From the NCBI GenBank assembly GCA_021780935.1, contig JAJXXT010000119.1, forward strand, positions 1 to 18,163: a DNA stretch of 18,163 nucleotides. The letters are read 5' to 3'. The notes under the pieces are model-generated. The model was given only the letters and a program-made list of their open reading frames with translations. It searched no databases and had not been told where the DNA came from. Shown here piece after piece: positions 7,883 through 13,423 of the stretch (its first letter is position 1; each line of letters starts with the position of its first letter). The stretch comes from Pseudomonadota bacterium. GTDB lineage: Bacteria; Pseudomonadota; Alphaproteobacteria; Acetobacterales; Acetobacteraceae. Position numbers and translations under genes: made by a program.

Positions 7883-9250
7883 TCAGCGCGCGCCTTCCTG
7901 GAACAGGATGACGCGAACGGTGGCGAGCAGGATGGAGAGATCGAGCATCAGGCTGCGATGCTTGATGTAATAGAGATCGTAGCCGAGCTTGATCCGCGCG
8001 TCCTCGACCGAAGCGGCGTAGGGGAAGTTGACCTGCGCCCAGCCCGTGATGCCAGGCTTGACCACGCTGCGGTCTCGGTAGCCGGGCAGCACCGCTTCGA
8101 GCTGGCGAACGAAATGCGGCCGCTCCGGCCGTGGCCCGACGAAGCTCATCGTGCCCTGGAGCACATTGAAAATCTGCGGTACTTCGTCGATGCGCAAGCG
8201 GCGGATGAAGCGGCCGGCACGGGTGACGCGCGGGTCGTCGTTCGCGGCCCAGGTGGGGCCGCTGCCAGCCTCGGCGTCGACCCGCATCGAGCGGAATTTC
8301 AGCAACATGAACGGGCGCCCGCTCAGACCGACCCGCTCCTGACGGTAGAAAATCGGGCCGGAGTCATCGAGTTTGATTGCCAGCGCCGTCAGGAGCAGCA
8401 GCGGTGCGGTCAGCGCGAGCACCGCAAGGCTGATGACGACGTCGAACAGCCGCCGCAGGAATGCATCGACGGGACGGTCGGGCGGGCGCACGGCTGCACG
8501 GAACTCCCCGGGCCGAAGTGCCTCCAGGTCGATCCGGCCGAGATGCTGTTCCTCAAACTCGGCATCCGACAGCACGCGCACACCGGCCGCGCGCCAGCGC
8601 TGCACCTCTGCGTCCGGCAGCGCGGCGTCGACCGGGCCGGCGACGACGATCCCCCAGATGCGCCGGCGGCCGCCCATCCGGACTTGTGGCGCGCTTGGCG
8701 CATCCGCCGGCGGAACGGAGGCGGCCAGACGAAAAAAGCCGCGCGCTTCGCCCGTGAGTGCCGCCCGCGCGCGCGCCGCGCGCGCGCCGCTGCCGATCAG
8801 CAGAACCGGCCGGTCCAGCAAGCCATGATGGCACACGATACTGAATGCGGCGCGCGTGGCGAGCAGACAGGCCAGCCAAGCCATCAGAACCCGCCCGAGG
8901 CCGAGCCGGTCGCTGCCCATGAGATGCGCCACGTCGAACCCAAACGCCAGGCAGGCCGCCAGGATAGCAGGAAAGGCCGCGACACCGGCCGCCAGCGTGT
9001 TGACCAGGAGACGGCGGGCCCGCAGGCAGATCTCGGGGCGATAGAGGCCGATCGCCAATGCCGTCAGGCCAATGGTGACCGCAAGCACGGCGGCGAGGTT
9101 GGCGGTGGCGGGATGGAGCCCGGCCGCTCCCATCACGCTGGCGCCGCTAGGGAGCAGCAGCAGATAGATGACGATGAAGGAGAGCAACGAGTCCGCCAGC
9201 CAAAGCGCCAGCATCTCCACCGGCAGAAGACTGCCGAAAAGCCTGGTCAT
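7883..9250 (-). CDS. XrtA-type polyprenyl-phosphate sugar-1-phosphate transferase (initiating glycosylphosphotransferase)
   Basis: A 455-residue integral membrane enzyme that moves a sugar-1-phosphate from a UDP-sugar to undecaprenyl phosphate, the first step of EPS repeat-unit assembly. The N-terminal half has about four hydrophobic helices (near residues 13-34, 49-69, 85-105 and 119-138) and then a cytoplasmic nucleotide-binding-like stretch beginning PVLLIGSG. The bacterial sugar transferase domain covers about residues 266-455: RRLFDVVISL opens it with a re-entrant helix, followed by FYRQERVGLSGRPF, LLKFRSMR, RRLRIDEVPQIFNVLQG, GPRPERP and KPGITGWAQV. The ATG at 9250 is chosen over an upstream in-frame ATG because GAGGAG lies just before it and MTRLFGSLLP resembles the N-terminus of the PEP-CTERM-associated family (TIGR03013 by recollection). 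It is the first gene of the leftward operon. The sugar donor is not known. Confidence 0.93.
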   Translation of the reverse strand: MTRLFGSLLPVEMLALWLADSLLSFIVIYLLLLPSGASVMGAAGLHPATANLAAVLAVTIGLTALAIGLYRPEICLRARRLLVNTLAAGVAAFPAILAACLAFGFDVAHLMGSDRLGLGRVLMAWLACLLATRAAFSIVCHHGLLDRPVLLIGSGARAARARAALTGEARGFFRLAASVPPADAPSAPQVRMGGRRRIWGIVVAGPVDAALPDAEVQRWRAAGVRVLSDAEFEEQHLGRIDLEALRPGEFRAAVRPPDRPVDAFLRRLFDVVISLAVLALTAPLLLLTALAIKLDDSGPIFYRQERVGLSGRPFMLLKFRSMRVDAEAGSGPTWAANDDPRVTRAGRFIRRLRIDEVPQIFNVLQGTMSFVGPRPERPHFVRQLEAVLPGYRDRSVVKPGITGWAQVNFPYAASVEDARIKLGYDLYYIKHRSLMLDLSILLATVRVILFQEGAR

Positions 9251-9332
9251 GGTCTCCTCGCTCCACCCTAGGCTGCCCGCCGGCGACGATCGAGCCGAGT
9301 TCACCGTAGCAGCAGCCCGACGCCTAGAATGC

Positions 9333-9347
9333 TCACTGACCCAGTGA
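9333..9347. promoter_or_regulatory. 15-base dyad, possible operator upstream of the leftward operon
   Basis: TCACTG and CAGTGA flank ACC, giving a perfect 6-bp inverted repeat about 83 bases upstream of the start codon of the initiating transferase. Size and symmetry fit a dimeric regulator site, but no known consensus is recognised. Confidence 0.35.
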
Positions 9348-9448
9348 CCATTGGCCGCCGACCGATCCGACGCCCGCCACACGCGGCTATCCCGCCTGGC
9401 ACGCGCCAACACATTCGCCCTGCCGCAGACGCAGAGCATACCTCCGTT

Positions 9449-9470
9449 CCTTGGCCACCCCTGGCCTTGG
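9449..9470. repeat. Nested direct and inverted repeat
   Basis: CCTTGG occurs at 9449-9454 and 9465-9470, and GGCCA/TGGCC form an inverted repeat around CCCC at 9453-9466. It lies about 200 bases upstream of the leftward operon start. The function is unknown and chance occurrence in GC-rich DNA is possible. Confidence 0.25.
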
Positions 9471-9576
9471 CAACAGATAACCCGACGCCGACGCGCGCCA
9501 ACGGCACACGCTACTCAGCGAATGAAGGGCGCCTGAAAAAATTCATGATGACCTCAAAAGGCCTCACACCATTTGC

Positions 9577-9666
9577 CACGCCGCAGGAAACCAGTCTGCG
9601 GTGTGCCGGTCCTGAAACAATTCCAGGACGGCGACCTGAACGCTCCGCCGCCACTCCGAGCGGCGG
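9577..9666. ncRNA. Three consecutive hairpins: candidate structured RNA or leader element
   Basis: Three stems follow each other. Stem 1 pairs 9577-9586 with 9596-9605 (10 bp, one G-U pair, 9-base loop). Stem 2 pairs GTCCTG 9609-9614 with CAGGAC 9624-9629 (9-base loop). Stem 3 pairs CCGCCGC 9645-9651 with GCGGCGG 9660-9666 (8-base loop). The octamer TTCCAGGA at 9621-9628 recurs at 9668-9675, so the left arm of stem 2 could pair with either copy. No known riboswitch family is recognised and the transcribed strand is uncertain. If read leftward it would be part of a long 5' leader of the initiating transferase mRNA; if rightward, an independent RNA. No T-run follows the last stem. Confidence 0.35.
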
Positions 9667-9736
9667 GTTCCAGGAAAAAGAGTCATTGCCGTGACTAAAA
9701 AAGCATCTTTCGTTGACAGTTCTTTAGCATCGCGGC

Positions 9737-9768
9737 GATCGGGCCGTCAACCCGAAACGGCTGGGATC
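9737..9768. repeat. Imperfect hairpin
   Basis: GCCGT at 9743-9747 pairs with ACGGC at 9757-9761 around a 9-base loop, and outer GATC copies at 9737-9740 and 9765-9768 can also pair. It overlaps the weak leftward TTGACG promoter-like element, so it could be a regulator site. Confidence 0.25.
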
Positions 9769-9786
9769 ACGCACTCGTGTCCGAAG

Positions 9787-9800
9787 CGGGAGGCCTCCCG
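9787..9800. promoter_or_regulatory. Perfect 14-base palindrome
   Basis: CGGGAGGCCTCCCG is an uninterrupted palindrome in the divergent control region, about 40 bases upstream of the weak rightward promoter-like sequence. It may be a binding site for a dimeric regulator. No known consensus is recognised. Confidence 0.3.
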
Positions 9801-10015
9801 ATGGCGATCAGACTCGCGCGCCCGGCGCACGCACTGGTCTTTACTCCGTGTCAATAAAAGGCTATTTAGATTGGGTTTGTGGACGAGCCGATCCCGGCGG
9901 ACGCGAGGTCGCAGGGGTTCGCCGCCCGGGTCCGGATGCCTCGTGACTGCCGACAGTGCGGCGGCTCGAGGCGGCGTGCCGCGGGGTCTGCCAGCTTGGG
10001 CGTAGGCGGGTCTGC

Positions 10016-10089
10016 AGGCGTGTAGCTCAACGGCAGAGCGCTGCCATTACATGGCAGAGGAGGGGGTTCAATTCCTTCCGCGCCTACCA
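10016..10089 (+). tRNA. tRNA-Val (anticodon UAC)
   Basis: A complete cloverleaf of 74 bases including an encoded CCA. The acceptor arm AGGCGTG (10016-10022) pairs with CGCGCCT (10079-10085), with one G-U, and A is the discriminator. The D arm is GCTC/GAGC with a loop carrying GG. The anticodon stem is CTGCC/GGCAG around ATTACAT, which places TAC at positions 34-36 after the invariant T33. The variable loop is AGGA. The T arm GGGGG/CCTTC has loop TTCAATT and two G-U pairs. The anticodon UAC reads valine codons GUA/GUG. The loop ends A32 and U38 can pair, and the acceptor begins A-U, both uncommon for tRNA-Val. It points the same way as the EPS operon 156 bases downstream, with no strong terminator between. 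Confidence 0.85.
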
Positions 10090-10161
10090 AAGCCCGGTTG
10101 AGGTTGGGCCTTCGGTCGCGTCGTCCCTTTGGGATATGCTACCATCGCGTGCCGGTGGCGG

Positions 10162-10180
10162 CTGCCGTGAAGGGCGGCAG
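10162..10180 (+). repeat. Leader hairpin 1 before the EPS export operon
   Basis: CTGCCG at 10162-10167 pairs with CGGCAG at 10175-10180 around a 7-base loop. It lies in the 156-base stretch between the tRNA and the export lipoprotein gene. Upstream, TATGCT at 10135-10140 is a possible -10 element without a clear -35. Confidence 0.35.
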
Positions 10181-10202
10181 TTGGGTCATGGCTTGATCGA
10201 CC

Positions 10203-10221
10203 GGACACGAAAGCCGTGTCC
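10203..10221 (+). repeat. Leader hairpin 2 just upstream of the export gene ribosome site
   Basis: GGACACG at 10203-10209 pairs with CGTGTCC at 10215-10221 around AAAGC. The stem ends 13 bases before the GGAG at 10235 of the export gene. A 5' leader stem that stabilises the mRNA or affects translation is possible. It lacks a T-run, so it is not a standard terminator. Confidence 0.4.
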
Positions 10222-10245
10222 AAGTGAGCGGGGCGGAGAGAGATC

Positions 10246-10875
10246 GTGAATGTGATGCGGGCTGCCGTTGGGGCGGGGCTGTTCTTGTTGGTGGCGCCGT
10301 TGCTCGCGGGGTGCGGCGGCGTGCCGCCGACCTCGACCGTCACCACGGATAGCGCGAAACCGAGCGCGCAATACCAGATCGGACCGGGAGATTCACTCGA
10401 TATCTTCGTTTATCATGCTCCGGATCTGACCGTGAACGGTCTGCCGGTGCGCCCGGATGGCCGCATCTCGATGCCGTTGATCCCCGACATCGTCGCCGCC
10501 GGCAAGACGCCGACCCAGCTCAGCAAGGAGCTGGAGGCCAAGCTGGCTCAATATGTGCGTGATCCCGTGGTCACGGTGATGGTGCGTTCCTTCGTCGGAC
10601 CGTTCGATCGGCAGATCCGCGTCATCGGCGAGGCCACGGATCCCGCCGCGATTCCCTATCGCGACCACATGACCGTGCTCGACGTGATCATCGCGACGAA
10701 GGGGCTGACCAAGTTCGCCGCCGGTAACCGTGCCGTGATCATCCGCCGGCTGCCCGACGGCAAGGAGGAGACGATCCATGTTCGTCTCGACTCGCTCGTG
10801 AAGAGCGGCGACATCTCGCAGAATGTCGAGATGCAGCCGGGTGATACGCTGATCATTCCGCAGACCTGGTTCTGA
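10246..10875 (+). CDS. XrtA/PEP-CTERM system polysaccharide export lipoprotein (Wza-like, OPX family)
   Basis: A 209-residue outer-membrane lipoprotein of the polysaccharide export (OPX) group, the exit part of an EPS secretion channel. A short signal sequence ends in the lipobox LAG before Cys23, followed by GGVPP. The polysaccharide export domain starts at YQIGPGDSLDIFVYHAPDL (about residue 45), with VRPDGRISMPLIPDI next and YVRDPVVTVMV near its end. One SLBB-type domain covers about residues 125-209 (IRVIGEATDPAAIPYRDHMT to MQPGDTLIIPQTWF). The short form with one SLBB domain and the C-terminal IPQTWF is characteristic of the exosortase-associated family (TIGR03027 by recollection). The start is GTG 10246, with GGAG 7 bases upstream; ATG 10255 is an alternative. 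The next gene begins 8 bases after the stop. Confidence 0.94.
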   Translation: MNVMRAAVGAGLFLLVAPLLAGCGGVPPTSTVTTDSAKPSAQYQIGPGDSLDIFVYHAPDLTVNGLPVRPDGRISMPLIPDIVAAGKTPTQLSKELEAKLAQYVRDPVVTVMVRSFVGPFDRQIRVIGEATDPAAIPYRDHMTVLDVIIATKGLTKFAAGNRAVIIRRLPDGKEETIHVRLDSLVKSGDISQNVEMQPGDTLIIPQTWF

Positions 10876-10883
10876 GGCGCGCC

Positions 10884-12455
10884 GTGGATCAGCTCCGCGT
10901 TCTGCTGCATCGCTACCTGATCGGCGGCTGGCGCTATCGGTGGGTGGCCCTGGCATTGGCCTGGGTCGTGTCGCTGGGGGGCTGGTTCGCGGTATACCTG
11001 ATCCCGAACCAGTTCGAGGCCAAGGCGCGGATTTTCGTCGACGCCGATGCGGTGCTGACGCCCCTGTTGCGCGGCCTCGCGATCGACAGCGGCACGCTCA
11101 ACGAAGTGGAGATGCTGCAGCGAACTTTGCTCAGTGCGCCAAATATCGACAAGTTGATTTCGCGCACCAGCCTCGATCTGCAGGTGTTAAGCCCAGTCGA
11201 ACGCGAGCGCTTGGTACAGGCGTTGCAGAGCCAGATCTTAATCAGCCCGCAGACCCGCAATCTGTTCACGATCAGCTACCGAAATCCGCAACCGAAGCTG
11301 GCGCTCGAGGTGGTGCAGACGCTGATCACCCTTTTCATCGAGAAGGCGACGGGCTCCAACCGCACATCGATGGACAATGCCGAGCAGTTTCTCGGTCAGC
11401 AGATCAGCGCCTACGAGGACAAGCTGCGCGCGGCGGAAAAGCGGCGCGCCGACTTTCGTACGAAATTCATGGATCTGCTGCCGAACGACCTCAATGGCGG
11501 GCTGACGCGGCTGGAGATGGCGCGGAGCCAGATCGAGCAGCTCAGCGGCGTGCTGCAGGACGCCCAGGCGAAGCGGGACATGCTGGCCAAGGAGCTGGCG
11601 GCGACCCCGCCCACGGTCTCGCCGGCCGAGGCCGCCAATTTCGGCGCTGGCGGCGGCGGTGGCAATCCGGAGTTGGTGCAGGCGCGGCGCCATCTCGAGG
11701 AGCTTCGCCTGCGCTTCACCGATCAATACCCGGATGTGATCGCGCAGAAAAAATACATCGAGATGCTGGAGAAGGCGCCACCGCCGACCCTGGCCGCGCC
11801 CCGCGCCGCCGCGCCCAAGGCTGCGGACGGTACGCCGGCGGCGCCGGCGAAGGCGCGAGGCGGCGTGCCCAACCCGGTCTACGAGCACCTGAAAGTGCTT
11901 CTCGTCGATGCAGAGACGGCGCTGGCGTCGACCAAGCGGCAGCTCGCGGAGACCGAGCGCGACCGCAGCCGGCTCGAGGCGGTGTTGCAGCAGGAGCCGC
12001 TGGTTCAGGCGGAGTTCCAGAATCTCGACCGTGACTACACGGTGCTGCAGCAGAACTACCAGCAACTCCTTGAGCGGCGCGAGCAGATGCGGTTATCAGC
12101 GGCGGCCGACCGGGAAGCCGACAAGATCAAGCTGCAGATCGTTGATCCGCCGGAGATGCCGCGCGTGCCCGTGGCGCCTAAGCGCAGCCTGCTGTTTTCC
12201 GGCGTGCTCCTCGTCGGCCTCGGGGCCGGAGCCGGTCTGGCATTGCTGCTCGCCCAACTCGACCGTTCCTTCCCCACGGTCGAAGATCTGCGCGATCTGG
12301 GTCTGCCCGTGGTCGGCGGCATTTCGCTGCTCGGACCGGTGCAGCACAGCCGCAATTACGCCGGCAGCGCGGCTTTCGCCTTGGGCCTGGTGCTGCTGGG
12401 CGCGCTCTATGGTGGCCTGATGTCGGGATTGCTGCACATTCCGAAAGTGATTTGA
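10884..12455 (+). CDS. XrtA/PEP-CTERM system chain-length determinant protein (Wzz-like)
   Basis: A 523-residue inner-membrane polysaccharide co-polymerase that sets EPS chain length and bridges to the export lipoprotein. A first membrane helix lies at about residues 20-40, followed by the Wzz signature PNQFEAKARIFVDADAVLTP. A long periplasmic coiled-coil region follows, with QQISAYEDKLRAAEKRRADF and the conserved LRLRFTDQYPDVIAQKKYIE. A second helix lies near residues 433-454, just after the PEMPRVPVAPKRS proline motif, and a third near 496-517. Residues about 298-331 are an Ala/Pro-rich insert. No kinase domain is fused; the partner kinase is the next gene, whose start overlaps this stop region. 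The start is GTG 10884 with GAGG upstream. It resembles TIGR03007 by recollection. Confidence 0.93.
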   Translation: MDQLRVLLHRYLIGGWRYRWVALALAWVVSLGGWFAVYLIPNQFEAKARIFVDADAVLTPLLRGLAIDSGTLNEVEMLQRTLLSAPNIDKLISRTSLDLQVLSPVERERLVQALQSQILISPQTRNLFTISYRNPQPKLALEVVQTLITLFIEKATGSNRTSMDNAEQFLGQQISAYEDKLRAAEKRRADFRTKFMDLLPNDLNGGLTRLEMARSQIEQLSGVLQDAQAKRDMLAKELAATPPTVSPAEAANFGAGGGGGNPELVQARRHLEELRLRFTDQYPDVIAQKKYIEMLEKAPPPTLAAPRAAAPKAADGTPAAPAKARGGVPNPVYEHLKVLLVDAETALASTKRQLAETERDRSRLEAVLQQEPLVQAEFQNLDRDYTVLQQNYQQLLERREQMRLSAAADREADKIKLQIVDPPEMPRVPVAPKRSLLFSGVLLVGLGAGAGLALLLAQLDRSFPTVEDLRDLGLPVVGGISLLGPVQHSRNYAGSAAFALGLVLLGALYGGLMSGLLHIPKVI

Positions 12456-12457
12456 GC

Positions 12458-13423
12458 ATGGACATGAAGTCGGGCGAGACCAGGCCGGGCCACCTGGCGG
12501 AGCGGCTCGCCGAGCGCCTTCGCGCGCGCGGCGGACTAGCGGGTTCGGAGTTGCTGTTCGAGCCGGGGTCGGCCGAGATCGGGGGCAGGTTGACCGAATC
12601 GGCGCCGTCGGCGAAGGTCGACGGGCTGATCGCGCCCCCTGCCGGGGCGGCGCTCCGTCCGGCGGAGGAGGCTTCGGGTCGCCCTGCTTCGGATCCGCGG
12701 ACGGTCAGCATGGACGTGCTGGAGAAGGCGGGCATGCTGTCACTCGCGAAGGGTCGGACCCGCGTTTCCGAGGAGTTCCGCATCGCGCAGGGGCAGATCC
12801 TCCGCCTTTTGGCGGCGCCGCAGGGGGCAAAGCGCGGGCTGGCGAATCTGGTCATGGTCACAAGCGCCAAACCCGGCGAGGGAAAGAGCTTTGCCTCGCT
12901 CAACCTAGCCATGAGCATCGCGCGCTGGGGCGGCCGGGGAGTCGTGCTGACGGATTGCGACAGCAAGGTGCATTCGCTGAGCGAGCGCCTTGGACTTCTG
13001 GAGCGCCCGGGGGTGCTCGATATTGCGTCCGGCGCGTCGCAGCCGATTGCCGATATGGTCGTGCCGACGGATATTCCCGGGCTCGCCGTGTTGCCAATCG
13101 GCACGCGCGATGATCATCGCGACCAGATCGCCGTCGGGCGACCGATCAGCCTGGTGGTTGAACGCATCGCCCGCGCCTACCCTGACCGGATCATCGTTCT
13201 CGACGCACCGCCCTGCCTGGCGAGCAGCGACCCCAGCATGCTGGCGCCGCTGGTCGGGCAGACCGTCCTGATCGTCGAGGCCGAGAAGACGCAGCGCAGC
13301 GAGGTTGAATCGGCACTCGACTTCCTGCAATCCTGTGACAACGTCACCCTGCTTCTCAACAAGGTGCAGTTGACGGCGAGCCACACGTTCGGCGCGTACG
13401 GGGCCTATGGGGTCTATCCCTGA
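12458..13423 (+). CDS. XrtA/PEP-CTERM system tyrosine autokinase-like ATPase (BY-kinase, CpsD/Wzc-C type)
   Basis: A 321-residue cytoplasmic P-loop protein of the bacterial tyrosine kinase group, which works with the chain-length protein to control EPS polymerisation through autophosphorylation. Residues 1-100 are a Pro/Ala/Gly-rich variable region. SEEFRIAQGQILRLL leads into Walker A SAKPGEGKS (136-144). Walker A' reads VVLTDCDSK (Asp166, Asp168), with Lys in place of the usual Arg. Walker B is IIVLDAPP (Asp249). The C-terminus FGAYGAYGVYP carries three tyrosines (314, 317, 320), a short form of the autophosphorylated tail. ATG 12458 is preferred; TTG 12452 overlaps the previous stop, and ATG 12464 is also possible. 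The last 17 bases overlap the next gene. The family is TIGR03018 by recollection. Kinase activity is inferred, not shown. Confidence 0.9.
   Translation: MDMKSGETRPGHLAERLAERLRARGGLAGSELLFEPGSAEIGGRLTESAPSAKVDGLIAPPAGAALRPAEEASGRPASDPRTVSMDVLEKAGMLSLAKGRTRVSEEFRIAQGQILRLLAAPQGAKRGLANLVMVTSAKPGEGKSFASLNLAMSIARWGGRGVVLTDCDSKVHSLSERLGLLERPGVLDIASGASQPIADMVVPTDIPGLAVLPIGTRDDHRDQIAVGRPISLVVERIARAYPDRIIVLDAPPCLASSDPSMLAPLVGQTVLIVEAEKTQRSEVESALDFLQSCDNVTLLLNKVQLTASHTFGAYGAYGVYP

Larger units (their letters stand above)
9251..10015. other. Long divergent intergenic region rich in inverted repeats
   Basis: About 765 bases separate the leftward initiating-transferase gene from the tRNA and rightward EPS operon. 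Open frames here are short and lack family resemblance or good ribosome sites. The stretch around 9530-9730 is more A/T-rich than its surroundings, as expected for a control region. On the minus strand TTGACG (9750-9745), 18 bases, then TAAAGA (9726-9721) resembles a weak promoter directed at the leftward operon. TTGACA at 9713-9718 on the plus strand has no good -10 partner. TTTACT (9840-9845), 17 bases, then TATTTA (9863-9868) is a weak plus-strand candidate for the tRNA side. Dyads inside the region are listed separately. Confidence 0.6.

Noticed and set aside
7958..9271. 437-codon plus-strand open frame opposite the initiating transferase
   Set aside because: Antisense shadow; the minus strand carries the complete sugar transferase domain.
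9329..10005. Plus-strand open frames in the divergent intergenic region
   Set aside because: No ribosome site, no family resemblance, and they cross the hairpins and palindromes.
9866..10090. Minus-strand frame encoding GAEGIEPP and LPLSYTP segments
   Set aside because: This is the usual false protein created by reading a tRNA gene backwards; it is explained by the tRNA-Val gene.
10060..10100. Possible integration site at the tRNA 3' end
   Set aside because: No second copy of the tRNA end, integrase or phage gene is seen in the window.
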